From the NCBI GenBank assembly GCA_016801885.1, contig CM028892.1, positions 6,394,114 through 6,458,113 on the forward strand: a stretch of 64,000 bases of DNA. Reading direction: 5' to 3'. Below are positions 22,301-36,000 of this stretch, piece by piece; the stretch's first letter is position 1, and each line of letters opens with the position of its first letter. The translations under genes and the position numbers were made by a program. This DNA comes from Toxotes chatareus (taxonomy: Eukaryota > Chordata > Actinopteri > Toxotidae). Under the pieces are notes generated by a model. That model saw nothing but the letters and a program-made list of their open reading frames with translations, ran no database searches and was not told where the DNA came from.

Positions 22301-25099
22301 AGTAGTGTTGTCAGTGGATCAGTGGATGTTTGTACTAGATTGACCTTCAGCAGGGGAGCATGAAATGGAGAATGATGCTGCAGCATGGACAGTTTTATAG
22401 ATACAGGGGAACAGCAGAGTCAAAATATCACCACAGACCCCATCGTTCTTTTCTATTAGAACCATAAAGATACACTTGCTGTGTCTCTGGATTTATTTGA
22501 TGCTAAAGAAGGCGTTATCTGGACCATTTTTTGGCTAATTAGACAGTTTTTTGGACAGGACAATTCATAAACTAAAGGAGAGCACAAACCGTGGACTTCA
22601 GGAGCTTTTGATTGGTTTACTGTGTCTTAAAAAGCCAGACACACATATGCTGGTAAAAGAGCATTTGTCTCCTGCTGTCTGAATTGTGGGAAAGATTCCA
22701 CCAGAAGAGTGTTACTCGCTAAGTTAGATTCCAGTAACACAAACGAGAAAAGGCCAGACGCTGCCTCTTCACACATTCTTTAGAAAGTTCAGACTGGAGC
22801 ACAAACAGCCAGACAGTGTTTGTCTCGGTCACTTCAAAATAACTGTCTGACTGTCCACCTTGACAGTTTGGTAATAAACAAAACATACTACGGTCACACC
22901 AATTATTTGTTTATTTAATGTTCATTTAAATAGCATGTTTATTTGTATGTACTTATATATAAATGTATGAACCAATGCCACATTCACAGCATTTATAGCC
23001 AAAGCTAATTTGCCGTGCACCGTCATCCGATGAATCACAAAAATACCCAATATCTTATGCACAATGAATTAAACCAATTAACAAGTTTATGCGTTTAATT
23101 TGAGATTTAAAAAGGCCTTTAAATACATAAATAATTCTGTTTTGTCCTTGAAAAAAATGACCTTTCTTGACCGGGATGATGAGATTTGTATGTGCACAGT
23201 GCAGCTTTGCATCAGTGTGAGTGCAGGTGATCATTTTGGTCCAAGAGGAGAGCAGCGTTGCCCTCTGAAAGACCCAACCATAAAAATTACCTCATTACTT
23301 CTCCGTACTCTTACATTATATATTGGCTGCAGCCACAGGTGACCCTAATGAAAATGTGCTGCAGATCAGTACATACTGTAAATTACCAACAAATTACATA
23401 ACATGAAGCATATTTTTTGTGTTTTAACTTTTATATCACCATATTATTCACTTTCGTCCCCTGTTACATGCTCTTGTTTTCCTCACATCATAAAGTATTA
23501 GTATCTTGGCTGCTTGCTTGAAAACAGTTTGACTCGTGGCTACACACTTTGTTTGGTCGTGTTTCATCTTTGTTTATTAAACTTAAAGTTAAGCCGCTTT
23601 TCATGCTTTAATTCCTTATGCAGAGATGGGAGCTGTTTCGTGAAGGAAGGCATCTTGTTTCTGGCTCACAGAATGCAGCTAAAAAAAATAAATTACAGTC
23701 TGCAGTACTGAAGGTGGTACATTACTTTCTTTTTACAACCTCTACATCTATAGTTCTGCCTTCATGAAGTCATTAAGGCACCAGGGCACCTGGCAGGCAA
23801 CCCTGGACTGTTATGGTTCAGACACAGAAGCACATTTTTAGTTAAAGAAATGCTGCTTTTGGAGAAATTGTGTCAAAGCATTGAATGTACTTGGTGCCTG
23901 CAGCATATTCAGACACTCAAAGAGCAGCTGCTGAATCCTTGATGACCCCAACCTGAAAGTGAAAAGGAAGTGAGACAATTTACTTCTATTTATTTATTTG
24001 TTTTTTTTTCATGTTGCAAAATTTCAAATATTATAACTAAAGAGAAGCAAATTAGATGTCAAGACACATTATGTTCAGACAGAGAGGACTGAACGCCCCC
24101 ACATACTGAATATTTAAACAACATTAAATTAACTTCTTTCATTTTTAATCCTTGATTATTTTAGCATTGGCCCTGAGGTGCAAAACCCAACAGCACTGGA
24201 AGAAACATGCTTAAAAAAACAGAAAAGACAACATTTAAGAAAACACATTATTAGAGTGTCCAGTGGCCTAAAAGATTTCCGTTAGTTTTCAATGTTTTCA
24301 GTGTAGGAGTAAATGCCTACAACTTTTTTGATTTTGTTTATAACATTTTTGTGGTTCACTGTGTGGTCGACTACTCATTTCTCTGTATAATGCCTAAGAA
24401 GTGTGACATTATTTGCAATATCGCAAATGTATAAAAGAGACAAGGGCTTTATGTGATGTTAAAATGTAAACAGATATGAAAGCTTCAGGCAAAAAAAGTC
24501 TGATGATGAAAAAGAAGTGAAGTATGGCTTACAGGAGGGATTAGTATTCTTTTTCTCTCCTGGAGTATGTGAATGCTTCAGGGGAGCTGGAGAGGTGTTG
24601 TTTACCACCCTCTGAATCTGTAGCTTCAGCAGCCAAATTAACTCAGATAAACTTTCAAAAGGTGAGATACAAAACAGTAGCCTGTGGCGGTGAGAAAATA
24701 TTGATCCAGTCAACAAGTTTCAAATCCCATATCCCCGGACTCACAAAAAAACGCAAAGTGTTTTAATTAGAGTGCCTCTTGCTACAAGGTTCTCTTTGTG
24801 TCTGACTTTCTGTTCGTCTCTCTGTGCTTTGACTCGCTGCCAGTCTCCATTGTCTGCAGTCTCAGCTCTAAGTCAAGAACAAAGTCACCAACATGAGAGT
24901 CATTTGGGTTGCGACACACAGTGACAGCTTCCAGTGTGGCGCAGGAGTATTTGGAAGCTCACCCATTTTGGTTGTGTTGGCTCAGAGCTCCTGCACACTG
25001 GATTTGAAATGAAACAGTGACTATGAGGTTTAAGTGTTGACTCTCAGCTTTAATTTGAGGGTGTTTTCAGCCATAATGGGGAGGCAGTGCAGGAACAGT

Positions 25100-25205
25100 A
25101 AGGCGAGGCAAGTTTATTTGTACAGCAGCATTCAAACAGAGAGCGATTCTCAGTGTTTTACAGAGGTGTAGATTAATTACAAACATTAAAAATAAGAATC
25201 GTACT
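25100..25205 (-). mobile_element. fragment of fish LINE 3' end (L2-like)
   Basis: The + strand reads GGCAAGTTTATTTGTACAGC, then a CATTCAAAC segment and TCAGTGTTTTACAGAG. This is the reverse complement of the widespread fish L2-type 3' UTR wording (a GTTTATTTGTATAGCAC ... AAAGTGCTTTACA type sequence). It is only about 100 bases long and diverged. The family call is from memory of the motif, not from a search. Confidence 0.45.
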
Positions 25206-27220
25206 GGTGCATTGTCCTTTTGCACTGCTACTACTATTGTGATTCTTACCATGGATTAACAAGTTTGGTCCATACAAGGGAGTTAAATTCAGAATATCTT
25301 GGCCTCTGCTACACAGATTTTAACTTTTTTTTGTTTTAATCTGTCTTTTTCAACTCTTCTCACCTCATGGAAGTGCATCACTAAAATCACTGGAGTGGGA
25401 GTCAGACTTAGAGTCATGATACAAGTCTCCTGTGAACAGTAACTCTTTGGAGTTTACTATCAAAGAGCTAGAATTGATCTAAACGATACTGAACTCATGT
25501 ACAGAATCACAAACGTGGGGAAAAAAGTTCTCACATTATTTAACTTGTGCTTCTGTAACTTTGGTTCACTATCTCTTAAATTCATTCCGACATTTTGGTT
25601 GTAAAATTGTAAGTGTTATGTTTAATAGGATTAATAGGGTTGAAGAACAGTAACCTTTTTATTGCTATGGAACTTGTGCTGGTAACAGGTTCAGTAATAA
25701 AGCCCCTTCCTGAAGGGTTAAAGACATTTTTAGTCTTGCCACACTCTGTAAATGGATGTAGAATCTACCAAACACACAGTAATGTAGATGGGAATGTGGA
25801 AAAATTGACTGAAGACTGTCTATATCTTCTTCCTTCAACCATCTCTGGCCACTTACACCTTCGTATTAATGTCTGATCCCCCTTTTCAGCTCACAGGCTA
25901 CTGAACACCCATATGAGAGTATTCTTAAGTAGGAAAGTTCATTCATTCTCACTCTTCCATCCCTTATTACTCCTGGCGCGGTCTGACCTCCAGCTGTCAA
26001 CACTGATCCTACAGTGGATGTTCAGTTTGCTCAACCCCAGGATCACTTAAGGGCACAACTCTATTCAGCCGTGCCCGCTGGGAGCCTCTCTTTCCTGCGC
26101 TGCCTTCATTTTCTCATTACTTTCAATTGAAAGCAGGCCCTGCTGCTTGTTCCCGACTGAGCTGAGAGCTTGATGTGTTTCAGAGCGCGGTGTGCTGGCC
26201 ACTCTGAGACAAAGTATTTCAAGTTTTAGCTGAAAATACTTACTTTGCTTCCCATGCGAATCTGTTTAGTGCTTCAAGCTACTGAATAAGAGGCACCCAG
26301 TGGACACACAGGCTGAAGCATTAGTATGGTAATGCTGACGCTTGCTGCTTTGAGCTGCAGTGTGCTACAATATCGCTGAAAATGTGTACACAAACTTCTG
26401 CACCTGTGGAACCAGAGATGTTGACAGTTGGCAAATGATGGAGAAGGCAGTTACAGGGGCTTGAGGGCCAATACAGAAGAAAAAAAAAGTCTGTAGTTCT
26501 GTAGTTTCAGGCCCATAAAATGCTGATGGTACTTTATTCTTGAAGTTCTTAAACAGATAGGAAACTGCAGATCTTCTGATATTACAAAGTAATCACCAGG
26601 TAAAGCCTTTCCCACTTGTTTTTGAGCCCTGCAGATCTCCTTTTCCTCATTTATCTAAGTCTTTAAAACTTTTATTGTATTAACTGTATATCCAAAAACT
26701 TTGAGAGGCTGCAATTGATTCGTTTTGGAGGAGATTTGGTGGATTCACGCTAATAATCAAGATCCTCCGCTGAGGATTGTGTGGAGTTGAGGCGTTGTGG
26801 ATTAGGACTTATCTACGTGTTGGAAACTGTCCAGATGGCTCTGGAGGAATTCACTGACCTTCGAGTGGTTCTGAAAATAACCACGGTAAAAGTTGTTTGG
26901 GAGTGTGTGTGCTCTTGTTTGGTACAGCTTTGTAGTTTTCTGAAACTGCTACTGTTACACCCTGCACGTATGGATGTATGGGGGGGCGTAGCAAGGAGGC
27001 TGACCTTCACTCTGAGGTTAGGCCTCATCTGAGCAGGCAGCTGACCTGAGGACATGTCCTTGAGCAAGCTGATGAATCCCTACCAGCTCCAGTGATGCTG
27101 CTCTACAACTAACCCTGACCTTTGTCTGTGTGTCTTGGAGAGCAAGTGTGTGAATCAAAATTGCTAACAGTATTCTCTCCCTGTTGTGTGTTGTGTGTCT
27201 GCGTGTCTGTTTCACTGCCT

Positions 27221-27226
27221 TAGCAG
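27221..27226 (+). promoter_or_regulatory. ncam2: NAGNAG tandem splice acceptor
   Basis: TAGCAG lies directly before the membrane exon. Either AG keeps the frame, because the sites are three bases apart. The upstream one inserts a single Ala between the linker (PDIT) and ESLFSG. Which one is used cannot be told from sequence. Confidence 0.7.
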
Positions 27227-27431
27227 AATCCCTGTTCAGCGGCCTGGGGTTGGGGGCGGTGGTGGGCCTGGGCCTGGGAGCGCTGCTGCTGCTCCTCGTG
27301 CTGGTGGACGTCAGCTGCTTCTTCCTGCGTCACTGCGGCCTGCTGATGTGCATTACACGCACGCTGTGCAGCAAGAAAACAGCCACCAGTGGCAAGGGCA
27401 AAGACATCGAGGAGGGCAAGGCCGCCTACCT
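27227..27431 (+). CDS. ncam2: ncam2 exon: transmembrane and juxtamembrane segment
   Basis: The exon starts in phase 1, (E)SLFSGLGLGAVVGLGLGALL, then LLLVLVDVSCFFLRHCGLLM and CITRTLCSKKTATSGKGK, ending DIEEGKAAYL in phase 2 before a GTGAGT donor at 27432. It encodes the single membrane-spanning helix (about 20 residues from GLGLGAVV to LVLVDV). The four membrane-proximal cysteines (VSC, RHC, LMC, TLC) match the palmitoylated cysteines of NCAM family members. The exon is GC-rich compared with the flanks. The acceptor is a tandem TAGCAG (27221-27226); use of the first AG would start the exon at 27224 and add one alanine. Confidence 0.96.
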
Positions 27432-30400
27432 GTGAGTTCTCTGTTTTTTATATTGTCTTGTGTTTTTGAACAGACACTCTAACTCTTCCTTTAATTTCTA
27501 TGATACCAGTATCAATGTTTGTCAGTCACCAGGTCATTCATGCTTTTAGAGGGAGCATCTGCTGTGGGTGTATCTTGATGCTTGTGGGTTACCTTTGGTC
27601 TCTCTGGCAACTACTCTTTCTTTTCTGTATAATTTTGTGCAACAATGAACTGAAAGAAATTTATACATAGATGTCAAGAAATTAGTTCCACGTGTTAAAT
27701 AACCAGCTTTGGACAGAAAATTGACAGAAATTGACAGAAATTGTCCTTGATTAAGAAATTTAAAATGAAGTATCCATTTTGTTTTTTTGTCAAAGATTTT
27801 GACCAATGACTCTTTTAAAAAGTTTCACAAGTTGTTCAAAGTTTTCCTTTCTCTGTCTTAACTTTCAAATATTTGTGAATAGCTTAGTGAAACTCTTCTT
27901 GTCACATACATCCTAGAATCCTCTTTAACCTATTTGCTGTGAATGAGAAAAGGAGACTTCTTTTTACCATTTACTGTAGGTACACCTACAACAGCCGCCC
28001 AACCTCCCTTTCAACCACAGTATGTCTCTGATTATGTCTTATTCACTAACATCAGTGCCTTTCATACTATGTGCAGAGTTCACCTTCTTCTGCATGCATT
28101 GTGCGTATGTGCACATTCGTGATGTGCATGTACAACCGTGTTTGTAATTCGCGTCATGTTCTGTCGTGCTTTGTGCGTATACCTCTGTGAGCGTATAATG
28201 TATGCATGCAAACAGTCTGTGAGCAGCCCAACAGAAGTCTCATACTGTATCACTGCATGAATGTCTTAGCAAACACACACACTTCACCTTTATTCCTCTC
28301 ATCAGACAGCGTTCAATTTAAAAGCCTCACCCCATGAAATTAACAGCACAATCGATTTTCAGATTTAGTCCCAGTACAAAGGTAAAGTTTAGTGAGATGG
28401 CACCCACAGAGTCTGATTCATTCGCCCCAGCAGTGCCATTTTTTGTTTTAAAATGGTCAGCAGTGTGCCAGCCCAGTGTCTGTGCTGTAGGGCGCAGAGA
28501 AAGAAAGGTGAAGGAAGAAGGGTGGGGGGGGGGTTTGCTGAGTCACTAAGCTCACAGTGCTGGAGGGCTGAGTGACTGCCTGACCGGACTGCATGCAGCA
28601 TTATGTTAGAGCCAGCAGTGTAGCAGCAACTCACACAGGCATTTACAGTCTGTATGTTACCACAACTTTTTTATGACTGAATTAGACTTGATAATTTAGT
28701 GCAGTCACATCACAAGCTCAAGGCAGTGTCACAGACCTGCAGTATGCATGGTCCTGACAGGCAGAGGCAGTGGCTCTCTATTTATTTTACAATGCAAGTC
28801 TTATTATGGGAGAACATTCATATTGTTTATGATTGTTCTCCTGCAGCTTTGTTGCTGAGATTCAGGGACACAGATACACGTTTTTATGCCTTTATTTGGC
28901 AGCAACAGTAGCGAGATGACAGAAAATGAGGGGGAGAGAGGGACGGAGGATAACACTCAGCAAAGGCCTCCGGATGTTGCACATCGTGGTCAGCACCTTA
29001 ACCCCCAGGTCACCAGAGAACCCCTAAAATGAGCATTTGGGCAGAAATAATGAACTACAGACCAAACCTAAACATTATGCATAAATCTTTTAACAAAATA
29101 TCTTACATGAAAAGAATATTTTCCAACAACATTGAATAGTGTTCAATAATATCCAGTTTAACATTAATTTAAAAAACAAACGGGATGTTGGGCAGCATCA
29201 ATAGTGGGGTATTGGTTGTGTGAACACTTGTGTTTGTTTTCCTATTGTACCAGTGATGTAACTGGTGCCTCTGCATCCCCCTGATCCCTGCAGAGAAACT
29301 GGTTTCACAGCTGATAGGAATGATGGCCGTGACAGCCAAAACAAGATCCTGGTTGCACAGAAATAGAATTTTTCTTTGAGCTAGTGTGGAGAGAGTGAAG
29401 TAATGTAGCGGTCTGCTGTACAATGAGTCACAGCACTGAGCTGAAGTGAGTCTAATGAGATAACACTTGAGATAATACAAAGCTTGGATACTCCCACTGA
29501 GCTAGTAGTACGAGTCTGAGGATGCTGAGGGGGTAATAAGTTGTAAAGATCATCAAATTCTGTGCAACAATATCAATAGTGATATCAATAAGAGTGTATA
29601 CAGTGATAAATAGCATGAAGTGACAGATGAGAGGCTGTTTGTGTTTCGGGGATGTGAGCCGAGGAGTGTGTATATAAATGCGTGCGTGCTCTGGTTCAGG
29701 ATCAAGAGAGAAAACTGGAGGTGGTGCAGCTTTGACACTTCAGACATATTTAAGACACACAGGGTTTCTGGATCTGGCGGGGCCATGGACGGTCCTAACT
29801 GGCCATATTCTGGCCCTGGTGTGGTCCTGAAGCTTGGCAGGGAGCGGCTGAGTGCCCTTTCATCACTGCAGCTTTAACTTAAAGTCAGAGCTGGACCGGT
29901 GCACAGACATATGATAAGGACATGAGGGTGTCTTTCTATTATGAATCTGTCGAATTGTGCCAAGATTAGACGGGACACGCTGGGCTTCGTAGCTGCCTCA
30001 GGAAAAGTTGAATGACTCGGCCGTGTTCGCAGCGGCCCCGGTGGCTTCAAAAGTCCATCCTCACTTCCACTTTTTGAGTTTTAAATGTAAGTTCTTGACT
30101 GTGTGTTATGATGTTGGTGGGCCCAATGGACAGATGGAAATAGACTTGTACACCTTGAGTCTGGACAGGTTTACAGAGTGTGAAGTCCTACCTGACCCCA
30201 TCTCTGCTGTTAAGATTTAAGCGTCCATCTGGGCATGACTTTGCTGTTTTTTACTGTGAAACAGTGTTACACTGCAATAGCATGAAGTGCTATATAAAAA
30301 ACAGATAACTTTTCACATTTTAACTTAAGGAACATTTTAAATACACATATTCAAGCAATTAAAACTCAAATTCAACAAATAAATGTTATTACGTCTCTGG

Positions 30401-32109
30401 CAGTCTATAATTTTGGTTCTGTGCCGAGTTTGTTCTGCATTGTCTCGAGGCACTTTTCTTGATATTCACTGCTGGTGATAGTCACAGTGGCAAATCCAGT
30501 GCCTTCCTGTCAGTCATTCATCCAGGAATAGATTTGTGCACCTGTCTGGCCTTTCAGTAACCTCCCAGCAAGCACCTGAGGGACAGTGTCATACAGAAGT
30601 TCAGTTTTCACTTAAATACTGAACTAAGTTTGCAATTATCAAAATACTTTGGTGCCAATATTCAACTATTAGCTGTCAAAAAGTTAATGTTGCCTTTTTT
30701 TGGTTCTCTCTGCAGAGTTCTGACAGTGTTACCTTGTCCTCAGCCAGAGATATACCTAAAGCAGTTTTTCAGACTTCAGGAAAAGTCTGAGCAAAAATCA
30801 TCAGTGCAAGAAAGTTTGACACAAGGTGACGCAGAAGAGGCTGGTGCTGACGTCAGTGAACAGGTTGCGGTTTTTGCTCAGACTTCAGGGGTTAGAGTAG
30901 AGGCTCAGTGATACATTTGACTAGGAGGAGACCAGACTTTTGAACGTCTACATCCTCTGATGACTCATTGCAGGAAATAAAATGCTGAATGCTGGATTAT
31001 TTTTAAGGCTCTGGCTTCCTGCAACCATAGGAAGAAAAACATTTCTAGAACAGTGTCAAACACTGAAGAAAAATCCATTCTTTGAGTTGCCATTTAATCA
31101 TTTCATTTTGACTTTTATTTTAGTTTATAAGTACTGCTGGGTCCCTTTCTTTGCACTAACAATGTGTGGAGGGAAACCAATATTTTATAAAAAGGGAAAG
31201 AAACACTTCCTATGTATAAGCTTTAACTATTTACTCCAGAACTGTCTCAGGTCTTAGTGGTAAAACCAGCCCCATCCTCAAGGACTTGTGAGTGTGAGTT
31301 TTTGTTCCCAGTACAATTATTTGCAGTGAACACTGTTAGTAGTAGCTATATAGGTATGCTGTCTGATCAAAGTAAAATAATGCTGAGTGACAGTGGTTTT
31401 ACTGCAGTTGAGTTGGATGTGTGAGGGTTAAAAATATTATAATAGTTTAATGAGTGGAAATGTGTTGAGCAAGATGAGGGTAGTTTTCACATACATGCTT
31501 TAAATATTTAATTCTGGGACGCTGTGTTGTAGAAAAAGATATTAAAGGCACAGTAAATTAATTACAATCGATGGATTGTAACTCCTTTGGCCAGTCATCC
31601 ATGATGCCCTACTTTAATTACTGCTTCCGTGTTTTTGTGCTACATTGCATTTTATTAAGCAAGCCTGAGCATTTTTTCCCCTCTTTGTCTCTGTCATGGT
31701 AGTAAGAAAAAGTAAAAGCACATCATTATAGGGTTACAGAGACCCTTGACTGTGCAAACTTCCTAAGCAGACAAGATTTTGTGTTGACATGTAGAGAGCA
31801 CTTAAAGTTGAAATTCTGGAGCAGCAGGTTTGGACGTCTGACATCTAATTAACTGTGATTGTGGCAGTTTAACTGATGCTCCTCTTAAGTCTTATACTCT
31901 TTGTAAGGTCTTAATTGTAGTTAAAGCAAGTAAAGCAAAGCAAAATCACTTTGGCAATGGAAAATAACAAGAAGTCAACAAGACCAAAAACTGCAAGTCG
32001 GTCTAAACCTAAACTACCAACAACAAGATCATCACTGGCTGGAACCAAGTTAGTGCTGACCTCCAGTCCAAGCCTCATCTGCTTCTTATCAGACTTTATT
32101 TGAAATAAC

Positions 32110-33090
32110 AAATGCCCCAGACTTAGACTTATCCCACTTTACTTGCCATATGAAAGGGCAGGACTCCAAGTTCCAAACTTTCTCTGGTGTAATTGGGAAG
32201 TCCAGATTAGAGCAGCCATGCATTGGTTCTCAGACAATCCTAAAATACCCTGGGTCACAAGAGAAAATGCCACTTCATCTCCATTACCCCTAAAGCCCCA
32301 TCTGCATTCTGATACAGTGAAAAACCTGCTAAAATATACCCGTAACCCTTTTCTCAGGAATACTATAAGAGTCCTAAAGACACTTAAACAGTGTCACATA
32401 TATTAGCTTTTACACCAGTGTGGAGAAGCTGTAGATTTCCTCCAGGCAGAGGTGACCCTGGCTTCAGACTCTGGGCAGAGAGAGGGATTAGCAAAGTTAT
32501 GGATATGTATAATGACAATGATATACTTTATAGTTTGGAGTATTAGAAGAGAATGAACGATATCCCTTCAAAACACTGTTTCAAGTACCTACGAATTAGG
32601 AATGATATTTTTACAGCACTTAAACATTAAACCGTCTCCTTGTAGACCTGCCCTGTCTGGTCTTGAAAAGGCCATTCTAGATTATCTTCAAGGTCGCGGC
32701 CAAGTTTCCCTTCTGTATAAAATGCTTGTAGATATATCTAAAGAATCCACAAACAACAATAAATTGACTCGGTCTACAGACTTAGACGTAGAAAAATCTG
32801 AAGATGACACACAACAGCAGACTATCAATACTAGATACTACATACATATATAACTCCCTCCCTGTTAAATCACTTCAGTAATAATAATCCTGATTTAATG
32901 CGGTCCACAAGAAGGCACATAACTCCACTGCCTTTGGAGCTGCCCAAAATTTCAAAGGTCATACAAACAATATCTCATATAATCAATATTGTGTTGCCTG
33001 TCTGCCCACGGGTATTTATTCTGGGATTATTTCCACCTGAGTTGAGCCTGTCAGGTGCAAATATAAAGTTTATGCTCTCTTCAGGCTGAA
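32110..33090 (+). mobile_element. decayed L1/Tx1-type LINE ORF2 3' fragment
   Basis: Several short frames on the + strand carry remnants of the region downstream of the reverse transcriptase in L1-clade ORF2. RAGLQVPNFLWCNWEVQIRA, then MHWFSDN, starts in the frame at 32143; FKYLRIRNDIF is near 32580; LEKAILDYLQGRGQVSLLYK is in the frame at 32602; and a PPELSLSG-type tail is in the frame at 32898. The order matches that of full elements (GGLxLPNF-WAAQLR, then FRYLQIR, then LEK--GRGxxSxLY). The pieces lie in more than one frame with stops between them, so the copy is dead and 5'-truncated. No endonuclease or RT core is visible. Confidence 0.65.
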
Positions 33091-36000
33091 CATTGAATTT
33101 CAAAACACTGAGGCACTTACCTCTGGACTGTTTTAAAAGTCTTTCCTACTGTTTCAGCATGGAAAATAAAAGACAATGTAGACAATTTATTAATTATCTT
33201 GAATGCAGAATGTTTGCTGAGTACATGAAAATGAAAATGTAGTGTGTAACGATAAACTTATATAGCAAATAGCATAACAGTTAATTCTGAAAAACCCAAT
33301 AAATAAATTTCTCAAAATCACAGCACCTCCCCTGATAAATAAATCCAGTCTGAATGAGGAAGAAAAAGTGTGATTTTGCAGCAATCCCAAACAAAAAATA
33401 GGTTGTCTCAAAAGCTAAAAGGCTTTGAAGTGAACACACCTGATTTTGGAAATAGGGAAAAAAAAAAACGTGCACGTTTGCCTTGGAAAAGACGATTGTG
33501 CAAACAAACTGATTTCTCAGTGTCATGAGGTAACAAGGTCTCTGATCCTCGAGTGAACAGTCAGAGTGTCCATCAGCAGTGTTGTCCTTGTGTCCTTGGT
33601 CAACATTTCTATTTCTACACTCACTGCAAGATCCTGGATGACAGCAATCATAAAATATGCATGAGGAAAATATAAATGTAAATGTAAAGATTCAGATAAG
33701 AGTGTAAACAAACACTCCTGGGATGTGGTTTATACCCTGGGCCACCTAATTTATCTCTGTGAAAAGCAGGAATAGTACTCAGCCTTTATGGCCTGCTGGA
33801 GATGGCCTTGTGCTTAATTAACGTCAGCAGTGGAAAGAACAAGTCACCCCTGCTGTGCTTTGGTGTCACTTAGAAGTTTACGTATTACAAATAAACATCT
33901 GCATACACACTCTGATATCTCCCCAGCCCACCATGAGGTACACACAGATTCTATTACAGCTTAATCAAAGAGGTTTGTTAAGACCCAGTCGCATTTCTGT
34001 TTGCTTTGTGTCCCAGACATTGTTTTAAATGTAGCTTCTGAGGCCGTGTGCGTGCTTACATACAGTATATGCACGTGAGGTAGTGTGTGTGTACAGGGGT
34101 GATGAGTCTTGTAGAGGTGAAAACATAGGAGGCAGTAACTCTGCAGAAAAATGAAGAGTCCATTACTATGGTTCTGTCAGCATATGAGGGAAAATCCACC
34201 TCGAGATTGCCTTTCACTTTAACCTGAATTAGTTATCACGCCTGCTGACAACACAGCTTTGTGCTACTGTTAAAAATATTCAAACATAGCACGATCTTTG
34301 TGTGAGAACAAAGTTGTCATGTCTGCCAAGGTCACAGTGTGTAGCTGCGAAAGGGAGGAGTCGTCTGTCCATCAAGTGAACCCATGCAGAGTCTGTCACT
34401 TTCAGGAAATCTTTTGACTATTTTGTCTCTTTTGTTATATTCTCTCTTTTGTGATGTGAGATATCAGTATCTGATGTGTGTACAGAAAGCGCTATTGAAG
34501 CATCTATCTGTTCAAGTCGCACCACTGCAACCCTCGCTGTGGCGTCTGAGTCCTCACAACCAGCAGTCTTGTCAGCAGGGGGACGAAATACCTGAGAAAT
34601 GGCAGAAATTTTTTGGATAGAAATAGTTTTCGTTTGAGAAGCACACAAGAAAAAATATTGTATTGTTTGTATTTATTGATTCATTTCAAAGGCATTGTTG
34701 CTCCAGTCACTGCTTAGCAACATTAACCTGCCAGCAGCACGAGGAAGGACCACTAAGTGTGTCCTATGTATTTTCTTGCTAAGATTTCTGTATTTGGTTC
34801 TCTGGTTCTATATTTGGACCTGTGCTACCACTTTTTTGGGGGGTTATTATTTATAGCAGGCATGTGCCACTTGAAACTGTCTTTGAGATGCCACATGTAC
34901 TGTATTCATGTATTTACCAGAAATTCAGTAGCCCCACCAATAAATTATTAAAATAAGTGAGCCCACAATTAGCCCTAAAAATCTCTGGCACCACCTGTGA
35001 TTGATAAATTTTATTTCCCTCCCTCTCCATTGCTATGTATGGCCAAAGTGCAACTGGAGATCTCATTACGGACCTGGGAACATTTATCAGTTATTATTGA
35101 TTATACTGTACTTAATAACGTCTAGTTCCCATTTACCTCTACCAGTCCTGCCAGTGTATCGACCTGCTAATGACAGACTGTTGTGAGACATTGGTTCAGA
35201 AAATGCATTTGTGATTACCTTGAGTTGAAAGTGGAAGGAAGAAGCAGCAGGACCTTCCCATATGTTGAGAAAACCTTGCCATCTCAACATAAGTCCAATC
35301 TGGGTTTGCATGAAGCTAATGGGACATGAAATTGGCTCCACTGTGCAGGAACTTTAACATCCACCAATCAACCAAAGGGGAACCCCCTCTGGCCAATTGC
35401 AATATTTGGGATATTTGGGCTTATTAGGTACAGTATCATGCAGGGCTACTGTTTTACATTCATGATCTCACTCACTGAAAAAGTCCCCTGGAGTAGGTAA
35501 ACATCTATTAGGGCTATTTGGAATTGATTTTATGCTGATAGAGAGGCTAATTTTGACAATTCACTGTTTATATAGTAAAAAAAAAATCCAATATTATGAA
35601 ACAGCATTGAGGCCATCAGTGGGCACAAACACTGGGTCTAAAATTAGGCCTTTAAATAAAGAAATAATGAGGAAATAATTAGTGAATTCAACGAATGAAC
35701 CTCTATCACATCAGTCATGGGTATTACCGAGTGATTCACATCTAATATTTGATTAAAGGACCAAAAAATTGAAAGTTATGGAGCAAAGAGGAAAACCAAT
35801 GTTCTCAAACCTTAAGTATCTAAATGAGGAAAGTTTTACTCCAACTCCTGCTCTAATTCTTGATTCATTCAGAGTCATTTCATCTCATATTTAGTTAGCC
35901 GGTTTTATATGTGGGGTGTGTCGTCTGCCACATAAAACCTTGAAAAGGCAAATTATTTTGTGTTTTATGGCTAACATAGGGGATAGAGCAGAACTTTGAG

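Larger units (their letters stand above)
15083..27223 (+). other. ncam2: 12.1 kb ncam2 intron before the transmembrane exon
   Basis: This large phase-1 intron is where NCAM genes place alternative exons, including the GPI-anchor exon of short isoforms. No convincing alternative 3' exon was found by eye. It holds a 540-base open frame on the minus strand (15147-15686) of unknown meaning, a TTGA tetranucleotide run (16275-16302), small relics that resemble fish repeats (about 16390-16510, 18660-18720 and 25100-25205), pyrimidine-rich tracts around 18110-18620, and a stretch at 21470-21700 that may be conserved regulatory DNA. Confidence 0.8.

Noticed and set aside
23229..23342. Possible GPI-anchor exon in the 12.1 kb intron
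   Set aside because: The phase fits (G then GTGATCATT), but the pyrimidine tract is poor and the C-terminus (LLLRTLTLYIGCSHR) is too short and polar at its end for a GPI signal.
30711..30911. Acidic frame (QEKSEQKSSVQESLTQGDAEEA) as an alternative tail exon
   Set aside because: No match to NCAM tails; the junction with phase 2 and a donor are unconvincing.
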